Part shown: positions 27,419 through 35,128 of the stretch, in pieces
How positions within the stretch are numbered: position 1 is the first letter of the stretch
Layout: each line of letters opens with the position of its first letter
Assembly: GCF_003336705.1 (NCBI RefSeq)
Contig: NZ_QMDL01000001.1
Location: forward strand, 930,001 to 994,000
Direction of reading: 5' to 3'
Length of the DNA: 64,000 nt
From: Marinobacter litoralis
Lineage (GTDB): Bacteria; Pseudomonadota; Gammaproteobacteria; Pseudomonadales; Oleiphilaceae
Program-made: the position numbers and the translations under genes
The notes under the pieces: generated by a model
Databases searched by the model: none
What the model was told of the DNA's origin: nothing
What the model saw: the letters and a program-made list of their open reading frames with translations, nothing else

Positions 27419-27435
27419 AAGGAGGTGACACCATC
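27419..27435 (+). promoter_or_regulatory. Near-complete Shine-Dalgarno leading to an apparent ATC start codon
   Basis: AAGGAGGTGA at 27419-27428 is complementary to nearly the whole anti-Shine-Dalgarno end of 16S rRNA. The GGAGG core ends 7 bases before ATC at 27433-27435. The reading frame of the MFS gene has a TAA at 27418-27420, and between that stop and the ATC there is no ATG, GTG or TTG. This site decides the start of the MFS gene. Confidence 0.75.
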
Positions 27436-28572
27436 TACTGGCGGCTGTCTAACCTCTACTTCTGGTTCTTTGCCCTCTTAGGGGGGCTTCTGCCTTACTG
27501 GTCCCTCTATCTGGAGGGACAAGGTTTTTCCTATCTGCAAATCGCCACACTCATGGCGACCATCCAGCTAACCAAAATAGTGGCACCCAGTCTTTGGGGT
27601 TGGCTTGGAGATCGCACCGGGCAGCGTGTGCGCCTGGTTCGCTTTGGTGCGATCACTGGCTCTTTGTTCTTCGCTGGCGTATTTCTTGAACCCGGTTTTT
27701 ACGGCCTGCTTTTGGTGATGCTGGTGTTCACCTTCTTCTGGAACGCCATTCTTCCGCTTTATGAAGTTATCACCCTGCGCGTGTTGGGGGCTCACAAAGA
27801 CAAGTACGGCAAGGTTCGTCTTTGGGGTTCGGTGGGGTTTATCGGAGCGGTGGCTTTGGTGGGTGCGATGTTGGAATGGTTACCCATCCAGTACTTGCCT
27901 TGGTTGCTCTTGCCGGTTTTTGCAGGCATCGCGGTGTCAGCATTTTTAGTGCCGTCGGAACGCGGTGAGCGGAAGATCGAGGCCCCGAAAGGCAGTCTTA
28001 AATCAATTGTGACCCATCCGGCGGTATTGACGTTCTTTCTGATGAACTTCTTACTTCAGGTGTCACACGGAGCTTATTACACATTCTTCAGTATCCACCT
28101 GGAGCAGCATGGGTACGGCAAACTTTCGATTGGCTTGTTGTGGTCGCTCGGTGTGATTGCGGAAATTGTCCTGTTCATGGTCATGCATCGGCTGCTAAGA
28201 ACATTGTCGGTGCGTCAGATTGTTCTTGGTGCATTGGTTTTGACCATGATTCGTTGGGCGTTGATTGCCGAGCTTACTTCGCTGGTACCGGTGCTGGTTT
28301 TTGCTCAGCTGCTTCACGCAGTCTCCTACGGCGTGCTGCATGCCGTTTCAGTGCAATACATTCAGGGTTATTTCGGGGAGCATCATCACGGGCAGGGCCA
28401 GGCGCTGTATAGCGGCCTGACGTTCGGCGCGGGTGGGGCGCTGGGTGCTTGGTTGTCAGGGTTTCTGGTGGATGGCTACAGCACGTCTGCGGCCTTTTGG
28501 GGTGGTTCAGCAGCGATGGTGGTAGCGATAGTGGTGACTTGGCGGGGGCTACGCCCGCCGCCAAGCGGGTAA
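27433..28572 (+). CDS. Major facilitator superfamily transporter (PPP/HcaT-like), probable ATC start
   Basis: 379 residues if translation begins at ATC 27433. The first conventional ATG (27553) would remove the first membrane helix and its following loop, including the family-typical FFALLGGLLPYWSLYLEGQG. About 12 membrane segments are expected. The helix 2-3 loop has LWGWLGDRTGQRVRL, a form of the MFS G-x-L-a-D-r-x-G-r motif, and KYGKVRLWGSVGFIGAVAL resembles HcaT/nucleoside-symporter-like members. The substrate is unknown. The frame is open and hydrophobic back to the ATC. It follows aroC as in Pseudomonas and ends 2 bp from the convergent pilU remnant. Confidence 0.85.
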   Translation: MYWRLSNLYFWFFALLGGLLPYWSLYLEGQGFSYLQIATLMATIQLTKIVAPSLWGWLGDRTGQRVRLVRFGAITGSLFFAGVFLEPGFYGLLLVMLVFTFFWNAILPLYEVITLRVLGAHKDKYGKVRLWGSVGFIGAVALVGAMLEWLPIQYLPWLLLPVFAGIAVSAFLVPSERGERKIEAPKGSLKSIVTHPAVLTFFLMNFLLQVSHGAYYTFFSIHLEQHGYGKLSIGLLWSLGVIAEIVLFMVMHRLLRTLSVRQIVLGALVLTMIRWALIAELTSLVPVLVFAQLLHAVSYGVLHAVSVQYIQGYFGEHHHGQGQALYSGLTFGAGGALGAWLSGFLVDGYSTSAAFWGGSAAMVVAIVVTWRGLRPPPSG

Positions 28573-28574
28573 CT

Positions 28575-29093
28575 CTATGGTTCCGGGTTATCTTCGTCGT
28601 CTTCGATCATCAGGGATAAGCCGCTTCCGCTTGGTGTCGAGGGCTTGTTCCCTTGGCCGTCGGCGGTTGAGCCGTCCTGACCATTAAGTTTGATTTTAAG
28701 CCGCAGGTTGTTTGCCGAGTCTGCGTTTTTCAAGGCCTCTTCTTCCGTAATTTTTCCATCCTTCCAAAGATTGAGTAGCGCCAAGTCAAAGGTTTGCATG
28801 CCGAGGTTTGCGGATTTTTCCATGGCTGCTTTAATGTTCTCAAACTCGCCACGCAGGATGAGATCGCTGATGGTGGGAGTGCCTAGAAGGATTTCGATAG
28901 CTGCACAGCGTTTCTTGTCAACGGTCGGGATAAGCCTTTGCGACACGAAGACCCGGAGGTTCATTGCCAGGTTCATCTCCAGCTCTTGCTCGAACTCGAC
29001 GCGCTGTTCTTCATCCATGATGGACCAGGCGATATCTTTAATAACGCCCGGGGCGAGTGGGGTACGATCTATGGGCTTCTTCTTCCCGAACAA
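28575..29093 (-). pseudogene. pilU: Remnant of a PilU-type twitching-motility ATPase with the ATPase core deleted
   Basis: The open frame (172 codons from a TTG without a ribosome binding site) joins two separate parts of PilU. Residues 9-40 (RTPLAPGVIKDIAWSIMDEE and on) match the N-terminal domain near PilU positions 38-73. Residues 41-138 match the end of the protein: VFVSQRLIP, IEILLGTPTISDLILRGE, ANLGMQTFDLALLNLW and KNADSANNLRLKIKL. Even the tail GLSLMIEDDE is PilU-like. Walker A, Asp box, Walker B and His box, about 200 residues, are missing. The first 35 residues are also lost, and there the frame runs into the lysR gene. An 8-bp direct repeat (28957-28964 and 28969-28976) marks the join. 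Not a working motor; a retained small protein is possible. Confidence 0.72.
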
Positions 29094-29940
29094 TGTCCAG
29101 CATAGCCTTGCCTGCCAAACTCAGTTGGCGTCCTGATAGTCCGATGGCACCGAGTACCCGGCTTACCGAGAAGCCGGTGTGCAATTGATGCAAGCTGCTA
29201 TCCATCATGCTCAAGGGCAGCACGCTCCAACCTAGACCAACGCTGGTCATCATTTTGATGGTCTCAAGGTAATTGGTGGGTATTTGCTGTTTAAGCGGCA
29301 GCTTGGCCTCTAAAAATAATCGGCTTACAGCACGATAGGTGGCTGTTGTTGTATCCGGTAATAACGCAGGATACTTTGCTAGATCGTTAAGTGTAGTCGC
29401 TTTTTGCTCGGTCAGCTCATGCCCCGTGCCTGTTACAAAGACCATAGGGTCGGGCCATTGTTGATATACCTTGAATTGGCTTTCCATACTGTCACTGAGT
29501 GTTACAAAAGCCAGCTCTGCGTTGCGTTTGACCATTTGGCTGTAGGCTGCATCAGACTCCATAAATTGCAGGTTTACGGATACCTCGGGGTATTCTCGCG
29601 CGAAGCGGCGTAGCCAGTTGGGCAGGTGGTGTAGGCCGATGTGGTGACTGGCGATGATGTTCAGTTCGCCGGTGATGGTGCCGTTATCGGATGATAGCGC
29701 GGCTTTTGCGTTGTGTATGTCATCGAGTATTTGTCGGGCGTGGGGGAGTAGCCGGCTGCCTGCGTCGGTGAGGCGAATTTCCCGGTGGCCTCGTTCGATC
29801 AGCTTGGTGCCGAGTTGGTGTTCCAGTGTGGCGAGCCGTTTACTGACGGCTGGCTGTGTCAGGTGAAGTGTTTCTGCGGCTTCGGAGAAGGAGCCCTGGT
29901 CAACAATTGTCAGGAATGCTTTTAGGGAGTTTGCGTCCAA
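29038..29940 (-). CDS. LysR-family transcriptional regulator adjacent to leuC
   Basis: 300 residues. The N-terminal winged helix-turn-helix (about 1-60) has FLTIVDQGSFSEAAETLHLT and QPAVSKRLATLEHQLGTKL. The effector domain contains ASHHIGLHHLPNWLRRFARE and TNYLETIKMMTSVGLGWSVL, as in the LysR gene next to leuC in Pseudomonas. Position suggests control of the leucine operon, but the two genes are separated by a 497-bp region with structured repeats and no target is proven. The final 18 codons overlap the pilU remnant (56 bp), so the C-terminus may be slightly altered from the ancestral form. Confidence 0.9.
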   Translation of the reverse strand: MDANSLKAFLTIVDQGSFSEAAETLHLTQPAVSKRLATLEHQLGTKLIERGHREIRLTDAGSRLLPHARQILDDIHNAKAALSSDNGTITGELNIIASHHIGLHHLPNWLRRFAREYPEVSVNLQFMESDAAYSQMVKRNAELAFVTLSDSMESQFKVYQQWPDPMVFVTGTGHELTEQKATTLNDLAKYPALLPDTTTATYRAVSRLFLEAKLPLKQQIPTNYLETIKMMTSVGLGWSVLPLSMMDSSLHQLHTGFSVSRVLGAIGLSGRQLSLAGKAMLDIVREEEAHRSYPTRPGRY

Positions 29941-29986
29941 CTGCGGTTTCTCCGTCGTATATAACTGTGGCTACTGTGTTGACGCA

Positions 29987-30086
29987 GCTTCAGTACCCCC
30001 TCCCAAAAACCGCTACGAGCACATCCATGTGCGCTTCTCTTCGGCCATCCATGGCCTACGAAATTTTTGGGAGGGGGTGCTGAAGC
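29987..30086 (-). repeat. Structured repeat element 1: long inverted arms around two inner hairpins
   Basis: Outer arms 29987-30009 and 30064-30086 pair over 23 bp with one G-T pair (GCTTCAGTACCCCCTCCC pairs with GGGAGGGGGTGCTGAAGC, plus five A-T pairs). The 54-base core holds two small perfect hairpins, GCACAT-CC-ATGTGC (30019-30032) and GGCCAT-CC-ATGGCC (30043-30056), giving a cruciform or multi-branched RNA. Read on the minus strand, the core matches the core of element 2 closely (GGCCATGGAYGGCC ... GGAYGTRCTCGTAG), while the arms have no sequence in common. Confidence 0.85.
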
Positions 30087-30141
30087 CGCTAGTTGTGCGG
30101 CTGTATATGCCGTCGAGTGATTGAATTTGTCTCCAAAAGTG

Positions 30142-30159
30142 AATTCCCTGGCGGGAATT
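30142..30159. repeat. Small perfect hairpin between the two structured repeats
   Basis: AATTCCC-TGGC-GGGAATT, a 7-bp perfect stem with a four-base loop, lies in the 83-bp spacer. It has no T-run. It may be a protein-binding dyad or part of the folded leader. Confidence 0.55.
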
Positions 30160-30169
30160 GGGGCGCTAT

Positions 30170-30272
30170 CGATACGGGGTGGCTTTTCAAAACCGTTGAG
30201 GGCCATGGACGGCCCGAAACGAGCCTACAGGGACGTACTCGTAGGCGTGTTTTGAAAAGCCACCCCGTATCG
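30170..30272 (+). repeat. Structured repeat element 2: perfect 24-bp inverted arms around two inner hairpins
   Basis: Outer arms 30170-30193 and 30249-30272 are perfectly complementary over 24 bp (CGATACGGGGTGGCTTTTCA begins the left arm). The 55-base core has GGGCC-ATGGAC-GGCCC (about 30200-30214) and a second hairpin whose ends are GCCTAC and GTAGGC (about 30223-30246). Core length, order of hairpins and about two thirds of the core bases agree with element 1 in inverse orientation. The element sits upstream of leuC and ends about 90 bp before its possible promoter. Confidence 0.87.
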
Positions 30273-30358
30273 GTAGTGACCTGCACCCAAGATGGTTGCC
30301 AGTCGAACCAAAACTATCATCGATAACTATTTGGAATGCAATGAATGAAAAACATGAA

Positions 30359-30388
30359 TTGGGGTTATTGGGCGCAAAATAGTATGAT
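30359..30388 (+). promoter_or_regulatory. Candidate sigma-70 promoter of leuCDB
   Basis: TTGGGG (30359-30364) and TATGAT (30383-30388) are separated by 18 bp, about 50 bp before the leuC ATG. The match is moderate. It lies downstream of both structured repeats, so those would be outside this transcript, while longer transcripts from further upstream would include them. Confidence 0.45.
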
Positions 30389-30437
30389 GGCCCCACTTCA
30401 GAATGAAACAGAAACCCCCAGAGAGTGAGAGAGAACC

Positions 30438-31856
30438 ATGGCGGGCAAGACCTTATACGACAAGTTGTGGGATGACCATTTGGTCAAACAGCGCGATGAC
30501 GGTTCAGCATTGATCTATATCGATCGCCAGTTGCTGCACGAAGTTACATCGCCACAGGCGTTTGAAGGCCTCCGGTTGGCTAACCGTAAGCCGTGGCGGA
30601 TCGATGCGAACCTGGCAACGCCGGATCACAACGTACCGACCACCGACCGTGACAAAGGTATCGATGGCATTGTCGATCCAGTGTCTCGTACCCAGGTCGA
30701 AACCTTGGGTAAGAACTGCGATGAGTTCGGTATCCTCGAGTTCAAGATCAAGGATATTCGCCAAGGCATTGTTCACGTCATCGGGCCAGAGCAAGGCGCG
30801 ACTTTGCCGGGCATGAGCATTGTGTGTGGTGATTCCCATACCTCGACACACGGCGCGTTTGGCTGCTTGGCGCACGGTATTGGTACCTCTGAGGTTGAGC
30901 ACGTACTGGCTACTCAGTGCCTCGTGCAGAAGAAAATGAAGAACATGCTGGTCAAGGTGACCGGCAAGTTGGGCGCGGGTGTGACCGGTAAAGACGTGGT
31001 ACTGGCGATCATCGGTAAGATCGGTACCGCCGGCGGTACAGGTTATGCGATCGAGTTCGGTGGTGAAGCGATTCGCGGCTTGAGCATGGAAGGCCGGATG
31101 ACCATTTGTAATATGGCCATCGAAGGCGGTGCTCGTGTCGGTATGGTGGCGGTAGACGACACCACAATCGACTACGTGAAAGGTCGTCCGTTTGCGCCCA
31201 AGGGTGAAACCTGGGACAAGGCCGTTGAATACTGGCGCACGCTGCACAGTGATGATGACGCTGTGTTCGATAAGGTTGTAGAAATCGATGGCACTAAGAT
31301 CCAACCGCAGGTGAGCTGGGGTACATCACCAGAGATGGTGGCCGATGTGGGTGCCAATGTGCCTGACCCGGCCAAAGAAGAAGATCCCATCAAGCGTGAA
31401 GGCATTGTTCGAGCGCTGAAATACATGGGCTTGGAGCCGAATCAGAAGATTACCGACATCAAGTTGGACCGTGTGTTTATTGGTTCCTGCACCAACAGCC
31501 GTATTGAAGATCTTCGCGAGGCGGCGGCGGTCGTTAAGGGCCGCAAGGTTGCTGCTGGCTTGAAGCAGGCGATGGTGGTTCCCGGTTCCGGTTTGGTGAA
31601 AGAGCAGGCTGAGAAAGAAGGCCTGGACAAGATCTTCATTGAAGCGGGCCTTGAGTGGCGTGATCCGGGTTGCTCCATGTGCTTGGCGATGAACGCCGAC
31701 AAGTTGGGGCAGGGCGAGCATTGTGCGTCCACTTCAAACCGTAACTTCGAAGGTCGTCAAGGTTTCGGTGGGCGTACTCACTTGGTGAGCCCGGCGATGG
31801 CGGCTGCTGCTGCAGTGACTGGCCATTTTGTTGATGTCCGTGAATTGATGAACTGA
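30438..31856 (+). CDS. leuC: 3-isopropylmalate dehydratase large subunit
   Basis: 472 residues. Aconitase-family protein beginning [16 protein letters not shown]. The [4Fe-4S] ligands are in GSCTNSR and [11 protein letters not shown], the usual three-Cys arrangement. Other conserved segments are [25 protein letters not shown] and [10 protein letters not shown]. With LeuD it isomerises 2-isopropylmalate to 3-isopropylmalate in leucine synthesis. GAGAGAGA-type purines lie just before the ATG. leuD follows after 17 bp and leuB after another 16 bp, an ordinary leuCDB operon. Confidence 0.97.
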   Translation: MAGKTLYDKLWDDHLVKQRDDGSALIYIDRQLLHEVTSPQAFEGLRLANRKPWRIDANLATPDHNVPTTDRDKGIDGIVDPVSRTQVETLGKNCDEFGILEFKIKDIRQGIVHVIGPEQGATLPGMSIVCGDSHTSTHGAFGCLAHGIGTSEVEHVLATQCLVQKKMKNMLVKVTGKLGAGVTGKDVVLAIIGKIGTAGGTGYAIEFGGEAIRGLSMEGRMTICNMAIEGGARVGMVAVDDTTIDYVKGRPFAPKGETWDKAVEYWRTLHSDDDAVFDKVVEIDGTKIQPQVSWGTSPEMVADVGANVPDPAKEEDPIKREGIVRALKYMGLEPNQKITDIKLDRVFIGSCTNSRIEDLREAAAVVKGRKVAAGLKQAMVVPGSGLVKEQAEKEGLDKIFIEAGLEWRDPGCSMCLAMNADKLGQGEHCASTSNRNFEGRQGFGGRTHLVSPAMAAAAAVTGHFVDVRELMN

Positions 31857-31873
31857 TCCACAGGAGAGACACC

Positions 31874-32521
31874 ATGCGAGCATTTACGCAACACCAGGGC
31901 ATCGTTGCCCCCATGGACCGTTCCAATGTGGATACGGACATGATTATTCCCAAGCAGTTTTTGAAGTCCATCAAGCGCACAGGCTTTGGGCCGAATTTGT
32001 TTGACGAGCTGCGTTATCTGGATGAAGGCAAGCCTGATCAGGACTGCGCGGGTCGTCCGCTGAACCCGGATTTTGTGCTCAATCAGGAGCGCTACAAGAA
32101 TGCCAGTGTGCTGTTGGCGCGCACCAACTTTGGTTGTGGCTCAAGTCGTGAACATGCACCTTGGGCATTGGATGACTTCGGTTTCCGTGTGATTATTGCG
32201 CCCAGCTTTGCAGATATATTTTATAACAACTGCTTTAAGAATGGTCTGTTACCTATTGTTCTTGAAGAAAAAGTGGTTGATAAACTGTTTGAGAGCGTAG
32301 AAGCGAACGAAGGCTATCAGTTGACCGTGGATCTTGAAGCCCAAACGGTCACCACGCCTGATGGTGAGTCCTTCAGTTTTGATGTCGATAACTTCCGTCG
32401 TCATTGCTTGCTGAATGGTTTGGATGACATTGGCGTTACCCTTGAGGACGCGGATGCCATTAAAGCTTACGAAGACGCGCGTCGCCAAACCGCTCCTTGG
32501 TTGTTTAACGCTGGAAACTGA
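31874..32521 (+). CDS. leuD: 3-isopropylmalate dehydratase small subunit
   Basis: 215 residues, typical for LeuD. It has [20 protein letters not shown] near the start and [20 protein letters not shown] in the middle, both conserved in the swivelling domain of the enzyme. Later segments ([19 protein letters not shown]) also fit. It pairs with LeuC. A GGAGAG site precedes the ATG, 17 bp after leuC. Confidence 0.97.
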   Translation: MRAFTQHQGIVAPMDRSNVDTDMIIPKQFLKSIKRTGFGPNLFDELRYLDEGKPDQDCAGRPLNPDFVLNQERYKNASVLLARTNFGCGSSREHAPWALDDFGFRVIIAPSFADIFYNNCFKNGLLPIVLEEKVVDKLFESVEANEGYQLTVDLEAQTVTTPDGESFSFDVDNFRRHCLLNGLDDIGVTLEDADAIKAYEDARRQTAPWLFNAGN

Positions 32522-32537
32522 TTAAAAGGATTCTGAT

Positions 32538-33611
32538 ATGTCCCGTAGTGTTTTGTTGTTGCCAGGTGATGGCATAGGTCCCGAGATTGTTGCAGAAGCA
32601 GAAAAAGTGCTGCACAAGGTAAACGAAAAATTCTCCTTGGGATTGTCTTTTGAAAGCGCTTTGGTTGGTGGTGCGGCGATTGATGCCGAGGACACTCCGC
32701 TGCCAGCAGATACGCTGGACAAAGCGCGAAAAGCAGATGCTATTTTGTTGGGTGCGGTCGGTGGCCCCAAGTGGGATAGCCTGCCCATGGCAAAGCGCCC
32801 GGAAAAAGGGCTGTTGGGTTTGCGCTCCAATCTGGAACTGTTCGCCAACTTGCGCCCGGCGATTCTTTACCCGCAACTGGCTTCTGCGTCTTCGCTTAAG
32901 CCGGAAGTGGTTTCCGGTCTGGATATCCTGATTGTCCGTGAGCTGACCGGAGGTATCTATTTTGGTCAGCCTCGCGGAGTGCGCCAGCTGGAAAGTGGTG
33001 AGCGTCAGGGTTACAACACCTATCAATACACCGAGTCTGAAATTCGCCGTATTGGCCGAGTCGCGTTTGAAGCGGCACAGCAGCGCGGCAAAAAGTTGTG
33101 CTCTGTAGATAAGGCCAACGTACTGGAAGTGACCGTGTTGTGGCGCGAAATCATGGAAGAGCTGAAGAGCGAATATCCGGATGTCGAGCTGTCACATATG
33201 TACGTTGATAACGCGGCTATGCAGTTGGTTAAGGCACCTAAGCAGTTCGACGTGATTGTGACTGGCAACATGTTTGGTGATATTCTTTCTGACGAAGCTG
33301 CAATGCTGACCGGCTCAATTGGCATGTTGCCGTCCGCTTCGCTGAACTCCGAGAAGCAGGGTATGTATGAGCCTTGCCACGGTTCAGCGCCGGATATTGC
33401 CGGGCAGGGCGTTGCGAATCCGCTGGCCACGATCATCAGTGCTGCCATGATGCTGCGGTACAGTCTGAATGAAGACGATGCTGCAGCAGCCATTGAAGCC
33501 GCGGTCAGCAAGGTGTTGGACCAAGGTTTGCGTACCGCCGATATCATGTCAGAAGGCGGCAAGAAGGTTTCGACCCGTGAAATGGGTGAAGCTGTTCTGA
33601 GTGCGCTTTAA
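32538..33611 (+). CDS. leuB: 3-isopropylmalate dehydrogenase
   Basis: 357 residues. Isocitrate/isopropylmalate dehydrogenase family: [16 protein letters not shown] at the start, [21 protein letters not shown], and the metal-binding and signature region [20 protein letters not shown] followed by [13 protein letters not shown]. It oxidises and decarboxylates 3-isopropylmalate with NAD, the third leucine-specific step. It follows leuD by 16 bp with an AAAGGA site. A hairpin without T-run lies downstream, before asd. Confidence 0.97.
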   Translation: MSRSVLLLPGDGIGPEIVAEAEKVLHKVNEKFSLGLSFESALVGGAAIDAEDTPLPADTLDKARKADAILLGAVGGPKWDSLPMAKRPEKGLLGLRSNLELFANLRPAILYPQLASASSLKPEVVSGLDILIVRELTGGIYFGQPRGVRQLESGERQGYNTYQYTESEIRRIGRVAFEAAQQRGKKLCSVDKANVLEVTVLWREIMEELKSEYPDVELSHMYVDNAAMQLVKAPKQFDVIVTGNMFGDILSDEAAMLTGSIGMLPSASLNSEKQGMYEPCHGSAPDIAGQGVANPLATIISAAMMLRYSLNEDDAAAAIEAAVSKVLDQGLRTADIMSEGGKKVSTREMGEAVLSAL

Positions 33612-33631
33612 ATCTGGTTCAGAAACCGAGG

Positions 33632-33662
33632 CCCGACAACGGCGCGATGCAGCCGTTGCGGG
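33632..33662. repeat. Hairpin between leuB and asd
   Basis: CCCGACAACGGC / GCCGTTGCGGG forms an 11-bp stem with one bulged A around an 8-base loop, about 20 bp after the leuB stop. There is no T-run, so it is a poor intrinsic terminator. It may protect the leuCDB message or reduce read-through into asd. Confidence 0.5.
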
Positions 33663-33730
33663 ATCATCCATCCGGTCCCTGCCAGCGATAACGGTAGGGG
33701 CGGGCATAATGTGAGGTTCAAAGGTCGCAC

Positions 33731-34846
33731 ATGAAGCGAGTTGGACTAGTAGGTTGGCGTGGCATGGTGGGGTCTGTCCTCATGCAGCGCATGCGCGAAG
33801 AAAACGATTTTGCGGACATCGATCCGGTATTCTTTACCACATCGCAAGCGGGTAAGCCCGCTCCGGATGTAGGGAAGGAAGGTGTTCCGGCATTGCAGGA
33901 TGCATTTGATATCGACATCCTGAAGACGATGGACGTGATTGTCACCTGTCAGGGCGGAGACTACACCTCAGCGGTGTACGAGAAGTTGCGTGATGCAGGC
34001 TGGCAGGGCTATTGGATTGATGCAGCCTCTACGCTGCGGATGGCTGATCACTCCGTTATCGTTCTGGACCCGGTTAACCGCAACGTTATCGATGAAGCAC
34101 TTGAGAAAGGTGTGAAGGATTACGTGGGTGGTAACTGCACCGTAAGCTTGATGATGTTGGCTCTGGGCGGATTGCTCGAGCAAGATCTGATCGAATGGGT
34201 ATCCCCCATGACCTATCAGGCAGCTTCCGGTTCCGGCGCCCAAAACATGCGTGAGCTGTTGAACCAGATGGGTGCGCTGAATGACAGCGTCAAGGCGGAG
34301 CTTGAAGATACTTCGTCTGCCATTCTGGAAATCGACCGTAAGGTGACTGACACCATGCGTTCAGGTGATTTCCCGACCGAGCACTTCGGTGTTCCGCTGG
34401 CGGGCAGCCTGATTCCGTTCATCGACAAACAGCTCGATAACGGCATGAGCAAGGAAGAGTGGAAGGCCGGTGTTGAGACCAACAAGATTCTTGGTCGCAG
34501 TGGCAATCCGATTCCAATCGATGGTATTTGCGTTCGGATTGGGGCGATGCGCTCCCATAGTCAGGCGCTGACTATCAAGCTCAAGAAAGATCTGTCGGTT
34601 TCCGAGATCGAAAGTATTCTGGCCAAAGGCAACGATTGGGTGAAAGTCATCCCGAATGATCGCGATGCGACCATGCAGGAGCTGACCCCAACAAAGGTAA
34701 CCGGTACCTTGAGTGTGCCGATCGGACGTATTCGTAAGTTGGCGATGGGGCCTGAATACATCTCCGCGTTCACCGTAGGTGACCAGTTGTTGTGGGGCGC
34801 GGCAGAACCGCTCCGCAGAATGCTGAGAATCCTTCAGGAACGTTAA
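33731..34846 (+). CDS. asd: Aspartate-semialdehyde dehydrogenase
   Basis: 371 residues, matching the gammaproteobacterial Asd. It begins [20 protein letters not shown] (NADP-binding loop), carries the catalytic Cys in [11 protein letters not shown], and has the conserved [19 protein letters not shown] and the late [19 protein letters not shown] with the substrate-binding His region. It reduces aspartyl phosphate to aspartate semialdehyde, the branch point to lysine, diaminopimelate, methionine and threonine. A strong hairpin terminator follows and separates it from fimV. Confidence 0.96.
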   Translation: MKRVGLVGWRGMVGSVLMQRMREENDFADIDPVFFTTSQAGKPAPDVGKEGVPALQDAFDIDILKTMDVIVTCQGGDYTSAVYEKLRDAGWQGYWIDAASTLRMADHSVIVLDPVNRNVIDEALEKGVKDYVGGNCTVSLMMLALGGLLEQDLIEWVSPMTYQAASGSGAQNMRELLNQMGALNDSVKAELEDTSSAILEIDRKVTDTMRSGDFPTEHFGVPLAGSLIPFIDKQLDNGMSKEEWKAGVETNKILGRSGNPIPIDGICVRIGAMRSHSQALTIKLKKDLSVSEIESILAKGNDWVKVIPNDRDATMQELTPTKVTGTLSVPIGRIRKLAMGPEYISAFTVGDQLLWGAAEPLRRMLRILQER

Positions 34847-34904
34847 AAATTGTTACAGGTTGGTCATTAATGCCAACTGTGTCCGGTTTTTCATAAGCCG
34901 GTTC

Positions 34905-34940
34905 GGGGCGGGTGCTGATTTCAGTGCCCGCCCCTGTTAT
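34905..34940 (+). terminator. Terminator after asd
   Basis: GGGGCGGGTGCTG-ATTT-CAGTGCCCGCCCC pairs over 13 bp, with two G-T pairs, and is followed by TGTTATTTTC. It lies 59 bp after the asd stop. Confidence 0.82.
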
Positions 34941-35006
34941 TTTCAGGGACACTAATGAGTTCCATGGGAGTGGTGAACAAATGGTGCAAGGAAAGCATCT
35001 GATTGA

Positions 35007-35028
35007 TTGATAAAAGAGGTTTTATCAA
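35007..35028. promoter_or_regulatory. AT-rich perfect palindrome upstream of fimV
   Basis: TTGATAAAA-GAGG-TTTTATCAA is a perfect 9-bp inverted repeat about 100 bp before the fimV ATG, after the asd terminator. Its symmetry and AT content are those of a regulator binding site. I could not match it to a known operator. Confidence 0.4.
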
Positions 35029-35128
35029 CAATACTCCCAAACTATAAAAAGACGAAAGTCATCCAACCTCGTCCGATTCTGTTGAGATTCAGCAGTCAAA
35101 GAATAACGGAGACTGGAAAGGAAAAAGC

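Larger units (their letters stand above)
29941..30437. other. 497-bp non-coding region between the divergent lysR and leuC
   Basis: The longest gene-free stretch of the window. It holds two large structured repeats of one family in opposite orientation (29987-30086 and 30170-30272), a smaller hairpin between them (30142-30159) and a possible leuC promoter (30359-30388). I see no convincing protein-coding gene. A 13-codon frame at 30341-30382 lacks a ribosome binding site. Confidence 0.85.

Noticed and set aside
30341..30382. A 13-codon frame with several leucine codons before leuC, as for a leu attenuation leader peptide.
   Set aside because: No ribosome binding site, only three to four Leu codons and not in a row, no terminator/antiterminator pair after it, and it overlaps the likely promoter.
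30504..31304. 266-codon minus-strand frame opposite leuC.
   Set aside because: Antisense shadow of a conserved enzyme gene, with no ribosome binding site and no family features.
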